Source: Bacteroidota bacterium (GTDB lineage Bacteria; Bacteroidota; Bacteroidia; J057; JAJTIE01). From it: a stretch of 49,950 nt of DNA. Of the stretch, positions 25,879-34,625 are shown in pieces. The position numbers and the translations under genes were made by a program. The notes beneath the pieces are model-generated. The model saw nothing but the letters and a program-made list of their open reading frames with translations, did no database searches and had not been told where the DNA came from. The stretch is from positions 1 to 49,950 of the forward strand of contig JAHBTG010000014.1 of NCBI GenBank assembly GCA_019638695.1. The letters run 5' to 3'. Position 1 is the first letter of the stretch, and each line of letters opens with the position of its first letter.

Positions 25879-26001
25879 AGGGCCGCAGCGGCCTGCGTTA
25901 TCCTCTTAACGCAGGTAATGTCCACATCCGTATTAGCAATCATACCAGTGCCCCTCTCAAGTATCACCAAAGAGGTATAGGGCTGGTGAGGGTGTCATAA
26001 A

Positions 26002-26394
26002 TTACAGCCGGTGCAGGCCCTGAGCTATGAAGTATCCCAGCCAGACGGCCAGCACGCCCAGCACCAGGCTGGTCAGCATATAGGCCAGGGCCGTGAAAGT
26101 GTTACCGGTTTGCAACAGGCGCAGGTTCTCAAAGGCAAAAGCCGAGAACGTGGTATAGCCTCCGCAGAAGCCGGTCATCCAGAAGAGCTTGCCGGGGTTT
26201 TCTGCGGCGGGATCTTTCATCAGCAGCCCCCAGAATATACCTATGAGCAAACAACCGGACACATTGATGAACAAGGTGGCTACCGGTGCACACCCGGAGA
26301 TATACCGCTGGGTGAGGACGGACACCGTATAGCGCAGGGCACTGCCCAGTGCGCCACTCAGGCCTACCCATAGTATTTTCTGCAGCATATTCAT
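26002..26394 (-). CDS. crcB: Fluoride channel CrcB/Fluc
   Basis: This protein of about 130 residues has four membrane helices. Family motifs are GSALRYTVS near the N terminus, NVSGCLLIG in helix 2 and GFCGGYTTFSAFAFEN in helix 3. The dual-topology dimer exports fluoride from the cytoplasm. Two ATGs two codons apart (26394 and 26388) are possible starts. Upstream codons belong to the end of the DUF4256 gene, whose stop is 13 bp away. There is no visible fluoride riboswitch in the short gap, so control is probably through the upstream gene. Confidence 0.93.
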   Translation of the reverse strand: MNMLQKILWVGLSGALGSALRYTVSVLTQRYISGCAPVATLFINVSGCLLIGIFWGLLMKDPAAENPGKLFWMTGFCGGYTTFSAFAFENLRLLQTGNTFTALAYMLTSLVLGVLAVWLGYFIAQGLHRL

Positions 26395-26407
26395 ATCTGA
26401 GCCGCAT

Positions 26408-26974
26408 TCAGACCCGCAGCGAGCCGCGGAAGCCCCGGGCGGCATAATAGGACTCTGCGCCGTTGTGGTAGGTAAAGACCTTATCGTAGCGGCGGTCACA
26501 AAACAGGGCGCCGCCGAGTTTCCTCACATCAGCAGGTGTGAGGATCCAGCTCGATGTTTTCATATCGAAATTTCCAAGCTGCTGCAGCTCGCGGTATTGC
26601 TCCTCGGTGAGCAGCGCAATGCCCATTTCGGCCGCCATGCCTAAGGCGCTATGCCCGGGCTTATGTTCTTTCCGGGAAGCCAGTGCTTCCGGGTCGTAAC
26701 ACACGCTTCTGCGGCCTTTGGGACTTTCCGCGGAGCAATCATAGAAGAGGTATTCGCCCGTTTGGGTATCCCGGCCCACCACATCCGGTTCACCGCCTGT
26801 GTCTTCCATTTCCTGGAGCGCCCACAGTTTGTCCGGATGGGCTTCCAGCCTGGCCTGTACATCGGCCCATGTAAGTCCCTTATGACGGCTCATATGCTTC
26901 TCAAAGCGGGCTTTTAAGGTGCTAAGCAGTTCTTTCTGTTGGGAAGCTGATAACTTATTCTTAGGGTTACTCAT
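26408..26974 (-). CDS. DUF4256 family protein
   Basis: This 188-residue soluble protein starts MSNPKNKLSASQQKELLSTL. Residues about 25-186 fit DUF4256: GLTWADVQARLEAHPDKLWA, MEDTGGEPDVVGRD, YLFYDCSAESPKGRRSVCYD, and TSSWILTPADVRKLGGALFC, ending AARGFRGSLRV. Conserved Cys, Asp and His residues are present but no enzymatic role is established for the family. The start was chosen at ATG 26972-26974 because upstream codons show no similarity to the family. It lies upstream of crcB with a 13-bp gap and downstream of the AlkD-like gene, so it is probably in one operon. Confidence 0.88.
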   Translation of the reverse strand: MSNPKNKLSASQQKELLSTLKARFEKHMSRHKGLTWADVQARLEAHPDKLWALQEMEDTGGEPDVVGRDTQTGEYLFYDCSAESPKGRRSVCYDPEALASRKEHKPGHSALGMAAEMGIALLTEEQYRELQQLGNFDMKTSSWILTPADVRKLGGALFCDRRYDKVFTYHNGAESYYAARGFRGSLRV

Positions 26975-27009
26975 GATATAATGCTTTCTCTGGTTATTGA
27001 GTGCCAAGT

Positions 27010-27675
27010 TCACCCCTGCCTGCGCACCATTTCGTTGATCCATATGGGGGCAAAAGGGGAGGTGCAGCCTTTGGAAACGGGGTAATCCCTGTAGATCCCC
27101 AGCTTCTCGCCAATAGCAAGGGCTCGGCTGCGATGTTCCGGGAAGTGGATACCGATCTGCGCCAGGGTAGAGTTCATGGTCCACTGCACTTCGGGCGCGG
27201 CGCCGGGCATTTCAGCTTCGATCCTGTCCAGCAGGGCGGGGAGGTCCAGTATCCCCGGGTTCCTCACCACACATCCGCTGGTCAGGCTCCAGCCGGCACG
27301 GGCGGCCATCCCATCCGCAGATTGCATCCACGCTTGCCGCAGCGGTTCAGTGTCCGGGTAGGGTTTGATGACATAGGCATATAGCCAGTCGGCCACCTGC
27401 ACAAACCGCTCCGAGGTGACCATCCTGTGGAGGTCATCGTGCGACAGTTTTTTGGGGCTGATGACCAGGGTGGCCAGGAGCCGGGCCTCTATATTATCCG
27501 TATCCCATAGCTCCAGCGCCAGGGCGTGGTCGGATTTTATCTTTTTGGCCACGGTGCGGATGTCGCCCATCTTGACGCCAAACTGGTTATCGCGGGCGCC
27601 GTGCTTCCGGTTATGCGCCCGCATCTTTTCGTTACCGAAGGCTTCGAGTTGGGCAAGTGCTTCCTGGAGTGTCAT
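27010..27675 (-). CDS. AlkD-like DNA alkylation repair protein (HEAT-repeat)
   Basis: This 221-residue protein is made of alpha-helical HEAT-like repeats, with the family features NQFGVKMGDIRTVAKKI, ALELWDTDNIEARLLATL, MVTSERFVQVADWLYAYV and GWSLTSGCVVRNPG, and a C-terminal YPVSKGCTSPFAPIWINEMV. Members either excise alkylated bases or are structural relatives without glycosylase activity. I cannot tell which from sequence alone. It heads a minus-strand run with DUF4256 and crcB (gaps of 35 and 13 bp). Confidence 0.85.
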   Translation of the reverse strand: MTLQEALAQLEAFGNEKMRAHNRKHGARDNQFGVKMGDIRTVAKKIKSDHALALELWDTDNIEARLLATLVISPKKLSHDDLHRMVTSERFVQVADWLYAYVIKPYPDTEPLRQAWMQSADGMAARAGWSLTSGCVVRNPGILDLPALLDRIEAEMPGAAPEVQWTMNSTLAQIGIHFPEHRSRALAIGEKLGIYRDYPVSKGCTSPFAPIWINEMVRRQG

Positions 27676-27729
27676 ATCTGGTGGCTTGTGGTGGAAACTA
27701 GGGAGGTTGAAGCCGGGATAAGCTCAAAT

Positions 27730-28029
27730 TTAGCGGTAAGTTTTTATACCAGGGGCGCCTTTACCGGTCATTACGCCGGTTTTTGTTGGTAGCACGGGGT
27801 TCCTGTAGCCTGGTATTCGCCGACCGGAAAAGGTCCAGAGCACGCTGCACCGAAACCAGGTGGCGAGGTATAACCGCTCTTTGCGGTTAGGTATCTCGCT
27901 GGGGTTCAGGCGTATCTCGTGGAACCGCTCATAGGTCATGTTGAGCAATAACGGATAGTCCTCCTTGGGCATGACTTGGAAGCGCGGGTCATTTTCATAG
28001 TGTTGTTGTATAGTGTTCAGATATGGCAT
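27730..28029 (-). CDS. Small hypothetical protein
   Basis: This 99-residue open frame begins MPYLNTIQQHYENDPRFQVM. It has a plausible amphipathic, acidic N-terminal half (DYPLLLNMTYERFHEIRLNP) and a basic C-terminal half without membrane segments. I recognise no domain. The N-terminal half has protein-like composition and a well-placed ATG; the C-terminal 40 residues look less constrained. It lies 54 bp upstream of the AlkD-like gene on the same strand. It could be a real small gene with a degraded or shifted end. Confidence 0.5.
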   Translation of the reverse strand: MPYLNTIQQHYENDPRFQVMPKEDYPLLLNMTYERFHEIRLNPSEIPNRKERLYLATWFRCSVLWTFSGRRIPGYRNPVLPTKTGVMTGKGAPGIKTYR

Positions 28030-28187
28030 AAGCGTATATCATATTAATTTTTAATTTCTGACAAATTGACATGCTGTTTGTGGTGTCTTTTGATCGATTT
28101 CAAATGATCAGAAGCGATCAGAAAGATTCTGCTAATGTTAGGGTAATGGTACTTATCGCATTCGTCTCTCTGGGTTTTCTATCTCCT

Positions 28188-28317
28188 TTTGTCCTATAAT
28201 TTACATTATGTTAAATAGGATATATGCAAAACCAAAACCCCACTTATAACCCCACTTCAAAATATCAAAACGAACAAAACAAGCAGCAAGAAAGCCGACA
28301 TGTTAAAGTGTCGGCTT
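28188..28317 (+). ncRNA. Candidate small RNA ending in a strong terminator
   Basis: An A/C-rich stretch (28224-28291) includes the near-direct repeat AACCCCACTTATAACCCCACTT-type unit (ACCCCACTT twice, about 28237-28258). It runs into a perfect 9-bp hairpin, AAGCCGACA (28292-28300) with TGTCGGCTT (28309-28317), followed by CTCTTGTTTT. Upstream are TTTG (28188-28191) and TATGTTAA (28207-28214), which could be a promoter. A 63-codon open frame spans the region but has no protein-like character and runs into the end of the next gene. Function is unknown. Alternatively the hairpin only ends transcription toward 28363. Elsewhere the gap 28030-28362 shows no gene. Confidence 0.4.
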
Positions 28318-28362
28318 CTCTTGTTTTAAATACGCTGAATTGGAAGGGAACTACGTCAACAC

Positions 28363-29523
28363 TCACTCATCCCTCAGATAATCCTCATCCGTCAGGTAAT
28401 TGTGGTGGGTATTGACGAAGTGCGTGGCGCGGCTGAAGGTGGGCCGTATCTTCCAGTTGCCGTCCGGGTCTATATAGCCCCACAGGCCGGTCTGCTCATC
28501 CTGCACCAGGGCCAGGCCTTCGCTGTAGATATCTGCCAGCGGGAACATTAGCGGCACGATCACCTTGCCGTCGCCGTCAATATACCCATACCGGCGCTGG
28601 TCGCCCACTACACGCCCCACCAGGATGCGGTTGTGCGCGGCGTAACCGCGGGTATCGATAAAATCGAACACAAAATCCACCACCTGGCGGCCATTCTTGT
28701 CGATAAGGCCCCATTTGGGTTCGCGCTGGGTATCATACCCCAGTACTGGTGCGCGGTCCTTGCGGAAGCCATGTGCAAACAGGTAGGCGGGCTTGAAGAT
28801 CACCTCACCTTTCATATCTATAAAGCCGAACTTCCCTTCTTCGCTGAAGCGCGTCAATCCCTGGCGGAACTGCGGGCCTAGGCCCTTGTACCTGAGCGGC
28901 AGCACCTCCTTGCCCTCGGTATTCACCACCCCCCAGAAGTATTCCACGCCCTTGGCGGTGGAATCGGCCCGCACCACCATGGCCAGCCCGTTGTGGAAAG
29001 GCTTCACCTTGTCATATTTCAGAGGCACCACTACCCTGCCTTCCGGGTTGATAAACCCCCGCTTGCCCTTGGGGGTTTTGCCCACCGCCACCAGCCCTTC
29101 GCTGAAATGCATGGCAAACTGCCAGTCCGTGCGCAGCACCGCTTTGCCGGTTTTGTCTACGAACATCAGCTTTTCGCCGTCGCGCACCAGGGCCAGGCCC
29201 TCGCTGTGGGGGAACGCCAGCTGGAACTGGGGCTGCACCGCCCATTTGCCGTCGGTGCCCAGGTAGCCGTAACGAATACCCCGCGGGGCTGTCAGATCCG
29301 TGGTGTCAATTTCTTCGGACTTTACCATAAACACCAGCCCCTCGTTAAACTGGCTGGGCACCGGGAACTGCGGCTGGATCACCCAGTTACCCTGGCGGTC
29401 TATCCAGCCCCATTTGCCCTGAAACTCTGCCGCAGCCAGCACCTTCGCTTCATCCGCTTCGCTGCCGCAACCTGTTGCCAGCCATCCCAGCAGCAACAGC
29501 GCCCCCATGTATAGTACCTTCAT
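28363..29523 (-). CDS. WG-repeat lipoprotein
   Basis: The protein has 386 residues starting MKVLYMGALLLLGWL, with a lipobox at LATGC (Cys near residue 19), so it is probably anchored in the outer membrane. The mature part is built of about eight WG/beta-strand repeats such as KWGWIDRQGNWVIQPQF, RYGYLGTDGKWAVQPQF, KFGFIDMKGEVIFKPAY, KWGLIDKNGRQVVDFVF and LWGYIDPDGNWKIRPTF. The repeats have no assigned biochemical role. The ATG at 29523 was chosen because it directly starts the lipoprotein signal. A TACTTTCG box at 29530-29537 on the minus strand would again give a very short leader. It is divergent from truA. Confidence 0.9.
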   Translation of the reverse strand: MKVLYMGALLLLGWLATGCGSEADEAKVLAAAEFQGKWGWIDRQGNWVIQPQFPVPSQFNEGLVFMVKSEEIDTTDLTAPRGIRYGYLGTDGKWAVQPQFQLAFPHSEGLALVRDGEKLMFVDKTGKAVLRTDWQFAMHFSEGLVAVGKTPKGKRGFINPEGRVVVPLKYDKVKPFHNGLAMVVRADSTAKGVEYFWGVVNTEGKEVLPLRYKGLGPQFRQGLTRFSEEGKFGFIDMKGEVIFKPAYLFAHGFRKDRAPVLGYDTQREPKWGLIDKNGRQVVDFVFDFIDTRGYAAHNRILVGRVVGDQRRYGYIDGDGKVIVPLMFPLADIYSEGLALVQDEQTGLWGYIDPDGNWKIRPTFSRATHFVNTHHNYLTDEDYLRDE

Positions 29524-29588
29524 AGAGGGCGAAAGTAACAAAAACCTATGGCATTGCCGTGGGGAGAAGTATCTTCGCAGACTCCCCC

Positions 29589-30359
29589 ATGCGGCTATTC
29601 TTGCATACGGCTTACGACGGCACGGCTTACCACGGCTGGCAGGTGCAGCCCAATGCCCAAACGGTACAGGCGGTGCTGGAAGCTCGCCTGGCTACTTTGC
29701 TGGGGCAGCCGGTGCCCGTAGTGGGCAGCGGACGCACGGACGCCGGGGTACATGCCGAAACACAGTGGGTACACCTGGACTGGCCGCCGGAGCTGCCTCC
29801 CCCACCCGCCGACCTGGCCTACCGGCTCAACTGCCTGCTGCCGCCCGATATCGCCGTTAAGCAGGTGTGCACTCCCGCAGACGACAGCCTGCATGCCCGG
29901 TTCTCAGCGGTGGCCCGCAGCTACCGCTACAGCATCGCCCGGGTAAAGAGTCCCTTGTGGCGGCATATGAGCCTGCTGTACACGGCGGAACTGGATGCAG
30001 AAAAGATGCAGGAAGCCACGGCTATCTTATTGAGATACAATGATTTCGCCTGCTTCTGCAAAACCGGTGGAGACCAGCAGACTACCCTGTGCCGGATCAG
30101 CCGTGCCGAATGGGTGCTGACACCTGAACGCTGGGATTTCCACATCACGGCAGACCGCTTTCTCCGGGGAATGGTGCGCGCTATCGTGGGCACGCTCCTG
30201 GAAGTGGGCAAGGGCAAACGAACCGTGGAATCCGTGGAAGCACTGATCTTGTCCGGGGACCGCAAGCTGGCGGGGATGGCCGCTCCGGCGCAGGGACTTT
30301 CCCTGTATGAAGTTACCTATCCCCCGGACAGCCTGCTCCCCTACCCTTTGCCCGGATAA
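29589..30359 (+). CDS. truA: tRNA pseudouridine(38-40) synthase
   Basis: The 256-residue protein has the full TruA pattern: MRLFLHTAYDGTAYHGWQVQ, GSGRTDAGVHAETQWVHLD with the catalytic Asp in RTDAG, SFHARFSA-like HARFSAVARSYRY, FACFCKTGGDQQTTLCRI, and FHITADRFLRGMVRAIVGTL. It isomerises uridines in the tRNA anticodon arm. The start at ATG 29589 matches the family N terminus; an upstream in-frame ATG is rejected. A TATCTTCG box at 29570-29577 suggests a short leader. Confidence 0.95.
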   Translation: MRLFLHTAYDGTAYHGWQVQPNAQTVQAVLEARLATLLGQPVPVVGSGRTDAGVHAETQWVHLDWPPELPPPPADLAYRLNCLLPPDIAVKQVCTPADDSLHARFSAVARSYRYSIARVKSPLWRHMSLLYTAELDAEKMQEATAILLRYNDFACFCKTGGDQQTTLCRISRAEWVLTPERWDFHITADRFLRGMVRAIVGTLLEVGKGKRTVESVEALILSGDRKLAGMAAPAQGLSLYEVTYPPDSLLPYPLPG

Positions 30360-30409
30360 TTCACCGGTTTTTATCCGGGCGGCAGCTATCCTCCCGGTGG
30401 CAAAAGCAT

Positions 30410-30417
30410 TAACTTTG
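30410..30417 (+). promoter_or_regulatory. Bacteroidota -7 promoter box of the M61 peptidase gene
   Basis: TAACTTTG matches TAnnTTTG exactly and ends eight bases before the ATG at 30426, implying a transcript leader of only a few bases. The stretch from the truA stop to this box holds a short GC-rich inverted repeat (TCCGGGC...GCCCGGAT-type) spanning about 30350-30382, which may terminate truA. Confidence 0.5.
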
Positions 30418-30425
30418 CCTGCCAT

Positions 30426-32288
30426 ATGAAACCTTGTTTGCCAACCTCCTTACGGTCTTTTGGCCTCCTGATAAGCCTCTGTATCCTTATGTCCGAAACC
30501 CTTGCGCAAAGTACCGCACACAGCACCTATACCCTGCGCTGGGATGCCGTGGACCAGCATACCTACAGGGTAACGCTTCACACCGCACCCACACCCGCAG
30601 CCAAAAGCAGCAAGACCAAATCTGCCGCCCCGGGAGGCAATACCGCTTTCCTGATGCCCCAGTGGCGCCCCGGACGCTATATAGACCAGGATTTTGCGGC
30701 GGGCATCATCGCCATACGGGCATGGGACGACGACCGCAAACCCCTGTCTGTCACCAAGACCAGCCGCTCCCGCTGGGTGGTGCAAAACCCCGCCAAAGGC
30801 AATATCACGCTGGAATACGAGGTATACGCCAATACCCAGGACGCAGGCAGCAGCTATATAGACAGCCGCATGGCCTATTTTAACGGTGCCACCCTGTTCC
30901 TGTACCCCGAAGGGCGCCTGGGCGCCAGGTGCACCCTCAGCCTGCCGGATCTCCCTGCCGACTGGAAAGCCGCTACCGGACTGCCGCAGGGGCCTTCCCG
31001 CACGGTATACATCGCCCGCGATTACCACGAACTGGTGGATTGCCCCACTATTTTCTCCCCCACCCTCAAGAGCTTTTCTTTTGAAGAGGGCGGCAAGCGC
31101 TACTGGCTGCACTTCCAGGTCAACCGGGATATGGATGAGGCGTTCGTCGCTCCCTTCCGCGAGCAGGTGCGCAAGATCATACAGGTCCAAATGGCCGTAT
31201 TTAACGGCGATGCGCCCTTTAAGGAATACCATTTTATCTACTGGCTGGTGCCGTTCCAGATACACCATGCAGTGGAGCATGCCAACAGCGCCATGTTTTG
31301 CAAGCCCGAGGCCGTGGCGGACACTCCCCAGAGCCTTAGCGAGCTGAATGGCATTACCAGCCATGAGTTCTGGCATGTGTGGAACGTCAAAGCCATCCGT
31401 CCGGCGGCGCTGGCGCAGTATGACTATAACGTGACTCCTTACACGCGCCTGCACTGGTTTACGGAGGGCGTGACCGATTATTATACCAACCTGATGCTGG
31501 CCCGCGCCGGATTGCTGAGCAAGGAACGCCTGCTAGCCATGCAGGCAGATGCCTGGGCGCGGCTGGATAACAGCATGGGGCCCCGCTATGTCAGTCCGGC
31601 CGAGAGCAGCTTTGACAGCTGGCTGGCCACCTCGCGCTACCAGCCCGATTTCCTGCGCACCTCCTATTATTCGCTGGGTTCCCGTGTGGGGGCGTTGCTG
31701 GACTGGCATATCCGCCATCACAGCAACCACAAGCATAGCCTGGATGATGTGTTCCGTTACCTCTACAAGACCTATGGCAACAAACCCGTGGGCATCCCCG
31801 AGGATGGCATAGAACAGGCCTGCAAAGCCGTTACCGGCAGAGACTATACCGCCTTCTTTGCCGCGTATGTCTACGGTACCGCCCCGGTGAACTATGAAGC
31901 CGTGCTGGCGCCGATGGGGCTTTCTCTGGTAGCCAAGCGCAAGACCGATGCCTTCAAAGGCGCAGATAAGGTGGGTATTCTCAATGTGCAGACCATCCAG
32001 GACGGGTACCAGTATGTGCTGGAAGTCGCCCGCGAAAGTCCTGCCGCCGCAGCAGGCATTGGCCAGGGAAGTATTCTCCTGATGATAGACGGCAAATCGC
32101 CGGTGGGCTATGACTGGAGCGTCCTGCAACCCGGGCAGTCTGTGGAGGTGATGCTGGATGCCAGAGACAAACCCCGCCTGGTAAAACTTACCTTTGAAGA
32201 AAGCCGCTTGCCCATAGGCTATACTTTTGAGATCAACCCGGCCAAAGCCGCCTGGCTGGATGCCTGGATAGCTCCCCAGGACAAGTAA
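30426..32288 (+). CDS. M61-family peptidase with PDZ domain, exported
   Basis: The 620-residue protein has a signal peptide ending near SETLAQ (residue 28). An N-terminal beta-domain (30-200) is followed by the M61 zinc site HEFWHVWN (313-320) and WFTEGVTDYY (344-353), with Glu347 as likely third ligand. A C-terminal PDZ-like segment (about 510-600) includes VLEVARESPAAAAGIGQGSI and MIDGKSPVGYD. The family includes glycyl aminopeptidases and M61 proteases of the periplasm. The gene is 19 bp upstream of the second ABC exporter, but the two need not be functionally linked. Confidence 0.9.
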   Translation: MKPCLPTSLRSFGLLISLCILMSETLAQSTAHSTYTLRWDAVDQHTYRVTLHTAPTPAAKSSKTKSAAPGGNTAFLMPQWRPGRYIDQDFAAGIIAIRAWDDDRKPLSVTKTSRSRWVVQNPAKGNITLEYEVYANTQDAGSSYIDSRMAYFNGATLFLYPEGRLGARCTLSLPDLPADWKAATGLPQGPSRTVYIARDYHELVDCPTIFSPTLKSFSFEEGGKRYWLHFQVNRDMDEAFVAPFREQVRKIIQVQMAVFNGDAPFKEYHFIYWLVPFQIHHAVEHANSAMFCKPEAVADTPQSLSELNGITSHEFWHVWNVKAIRPAALAQYDYNVTPYTRLHWFTEGVTDYYTNLMLARAGLLSKERLLAMQADAWARLDNSMGPRYVSPAESSFDSWLATSRYQPDFLRTSYYSLGSRVGALLDWHIRHHSNHKHSLDDVFRYLYKTYGNKPVGIPEDGIEQACKAVTGRDYTAFFAAYVYGTAPVNYEAVLAPMGLSLVAKRKTDAFKGADKVGILNVQTIQDGYQYVLEVARESPAAAAGIGQGSILLMIDGKSPVGYDWSVLQPGQSVEVMLDARDKPRLVKLTFEESRLPIGYTFEINPAKAAWLDAWIAPQDK

Positions 32289-32307
32289 CCCACCCAATCC
32301 GGACATC

Positions 32308-34134
32308 ATGGCAGGAAGACGCGGCAGAAACAGGGATGACGACAGTGCGGACGCTCCCCCCAAAGGCAAGCTGAACAAAGAGGGCCTGCATACGCTGCGC
32401 CGCCTCTATCGCTACTTCAGACCCTATCGTTTCCTGTTCTCGGTGGCGCTGGTGCTGCTCCTGCTGAGCAGTGTCACCACCATGGTGTTTCCCTATGTTA
32501 TCCAGCAACTCCTGGATAAAGCGCTGGCACAGGCCGGCAGCGGCAACCTGGCCCCTATCAACCTGATAGCTGCGGTCCTGGGTATCGTGGTAGTAGCGCA
32601 GGCCGTGATCAGCTACTTCCGGGTATATATCTTCAGCTGGGTGGGCCAGAAAGCCATAGCCCATCTGAGGCAGGACCTGTACCGGCATATTGTGGAGCTG
32701 CCGCTGGCGTTCTTTGGCCGGTCCCGTGTGGGTGAGCTTTCCAGCCGCATCGCTTCCGATGTATCCATGATACAGGACACCTTTGGCACTACCCTGGCCG
32801 AGATCCTGCGCGGTATCCTCACCTTCGGCATCGGCATGGCGTTTATCCTGTGGACCTCTGCAGAGCTTTCGCTGGTCATGCTGCTGACCATCCCGGTGGT
32901 CATTGTGGCTGCTATGCTGTTCGGGCGGTTTATCCGCAAGCTCAGTAAGCTCAGCCAGGACAAGCTGGCCGAGAGTGTCACCATCGTGGAAGAAACCCTG
33001 CAGGGCATTCACAGCGTGAAGTCCTATGCCAATGAATACTACGAACAAAGGCGCTATGGCAACGCTATCCAACAGGTGCTGCGGGTGTCCCTGAAGGCGG
33101 CGCACCACCGGAGCGCCTTTGTGGCCTTTATCGTGGGCGCTATGTTTGGCGCGGTGGTATTCATTCTGTGGTACGGCGCGGGCATGGTAGCCGCCGGAAA
33201 GCTGACCGTAGGCGAACTGGTAGGCTTTGTGATGTATACCTTTTTCGTGGCCGGTTCCATGGCCAGCTTCGGCCAGGAGATCACCCAGGTACAGCGCACC
33301 ATAGGCGCCACACAGCGCGTGTGGGAGATCCTGGACGAGGGCCGCGAGCCTATTGCGCCCCCTGATGCCGCGGCACCTATGATCTCTCTGGAAGGTGCGG
33401 TGTGTTTCCGCGAAGTAGGATTTGCCTACCCCGGCGCAGAGGAGATTCCCGTGCTGCAGGATCTGAGCTTTGAGGCACAAGCCGGGCAGCGTATTGCACT
33501 GGTGGGCCCCAGCGGTGCAGGCAAGTCCACGGTGGTGGCGCTGATCCAGCGTTTTTATGACCCTACCCTCGGCAGTGTGCTGATCGATGGTAAAGAAATA
33601 ACTACCTACCCTGTCTCAGCGCTGCGCCGCCAGATGGCGCTGGTGCCGCAGGATGTGTTTCTATTTGGCGGAACCATCCGCGAGAATATTGCTTATGGCA
33701 AACTGGACGCCGGCCCGGAGGAGATTGAAGCGGCGGCCAGGCAGGCATTCGCCCATGATTTTATTGCGGCTTTCCCCCAGGGATATGATACCGTGGTGGG
33801 CGAGCGCGGCCTGAAGCTGAGCGGGGGCCAGCGGCAGCGCATAGCCATTGCGCGGGCTATCCTGCGGAACCCCCGCATCCTGATACTGGACGAGGCCACC
33901 AGCGCGCTGGACAGCGAGAGCGAACGCCTGGTACAGCAGGCACTCAACCACCTGATGAAGGAGCGCACCACGTTTATTATTGCGCACCGCCTGAGTACCA
34001 TCCGGGCCGCTGATACCATCCTGGTTTTGCAGAAAGGTAGGCTGGTGGAACAAGGAAGCCACGAGGCTTTGCTGGCGCAGCAGGGCCTGTATGCCATGTT
34101 GGCCCGCCTGCAATTCGATTCAGAGTCAGTTTGA
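32308..34134 (+). CDS. ABC exporter half-transporter (MsbA-like permease-ATPase fusion)
   Basis: This 608-residue protein has a charged 30-residue N-terminal tail and six membrane helices (about 45-320). The ATPase domain (about 360-600) carries Walker A GPSGAGKST, Q-loop LVPQDVFLFG, signature LKLSGGQRQR, Walker B ILILDEATSALD and H-loop IIAHRLST. All catalytic residues are present and the length is typical of homodimeric type IV exporters. The substrate is unknown; lipid, lipopolysaccharide precursor or drug export are the usual options. It is probably co-transcribed with the M61 gene. Confidence 0.92.
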   Translation: MAGRRGRNRDDDSADAPPKGKLNKEGLHTLRRLYRYFRPYRFLFSVALVLLLLSSVTTMVFPYVIQQLLDKALAQAGSGNLAPINLIAAVLGIVVVAQAVISYFRVYIFSWVGQKAIAHLRQDLYRHIVELPLAFFGRSRVGELSSRIASDVSMIQDTFGTTLAEILRGILTFGIGMAFILWTSAELSLVMLLTIPVVIVAAMLFGRFIRKLSKLSQDKLAESVTIVEETLQGIHSVKSYANEYYEQRRYGNAIQQVLRVSLKAAHHRSAFVAFIVGAMFGAVVFILWYGAGMVAAGKLTVGELVGFVMYTFFVAGSMASFGQEITQVQRTIGATQRVWEILDEGREPIAPPDAAAPMISLEGAVCFREVGFAYPGAEEIPVLQDLSFEAQAGQRIALVGPSGAGKSTVVALIQRFYDPTLGSVLIDGKEITTYPVSALRRQMALVPQDVFLFGGTIRENIAYGKLDAGPEEIEAAARQAFAHDFIAAFPQGYDTVVGERGLKLSGGQRQRIAIARAILRNPRILILDEATSALDSESERLVQQALNHLMKERTTFIIAHRLSTIRAADTILVLQKGRLVEQGSHEALLAQQGLYAMLARLQFDSESV

Positions 34135-34200
34135 TCGGTTCGGAATAGCTCGAATTAAAAGAATGATCCTGCTATGCAGGAATAGACAAATGTTTGACTT

Positions 34201-34509
34201 CTAGAAATTATCGTTTTCCTCCGGCGGCCAGCCAGGGAGCTGGGTAGCCGTTACCAGCGTATCCAGTTCCCGTTGCACCCGCTCTGCCAGCAGGGCAAAT
34301 GCCACGGCGTCGCTGCTATGCAGCAAAGGGTGTTCCAGCAGCCAGCTGATGCGTTCCGGGCTATCTATCAGGGATAAACTGAAGCGGAAGGTGTTCCATT
34401 CTTTTTCCTGCTCCATACTAACCATATAGCAGGCTTGTGGATTAGCAAACATATATTGACGTTCCAACCCGGTACGCAGCATTTTTTTGTAGAAAGGATA
34501 GCGAACCAT
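34201..34509 (-). CDS. Small hypothetical protein
   Basis: This 102-residue open frame begins MVRYPFYKKMLRTGLERQYM and is mixed alpha/beta in character. It has an acidic, Pro-rich end (LPGWPPEENDNF). No membrane segment, signal peptide or known motif is visible. Its start is 116 bp from the start of the divergent XRE-type regulator gene, so the two could share a control region. I do not recognise a family. Confidence 0.55.
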   Translation of the reverse strand: MVRYPFYKKMLRTGLERQYMFANPQACYMVSMEQEKEWNTFRFSLSLIDSPERISWLLEHPLLHSSDAVAFALLAERVQRELDTLVTATQLPGWPPEENDNF

Positions 34510-34612
34510 ACAGGTAAAAATGGAACTCAGAGGGGTTACTATATTATCCGAAATTCACATAAAATACCCGAATTTTGCATACTTCATAAAAAGTAAGGAG
34601 CAAGGTAAATGC

Positions 34613-34620
34613 TATATTTG
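34613..34620 (+). promoter_or_regulatory. Bacteroidota -7 promoter box of the XRE regulator gene
   Basis: TATATTTG matches TAnnTTTG exactly. Only five bases (CAGAT) separate it from the ATG at 34626, so the mRNA is predicted to be leaderless. Confidence 0.6.
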
Positions 34621-34625
34621 CAGAT

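Noticed and set aside
28224-28415. A 63-codon open frame starting MQNQNPTYNPTSKYQ.
   Set aside because: It runs through the terminator hairpin and into the end of the convergent WG-repeat gene, and its composition simply reflects A/C-rich DNA.
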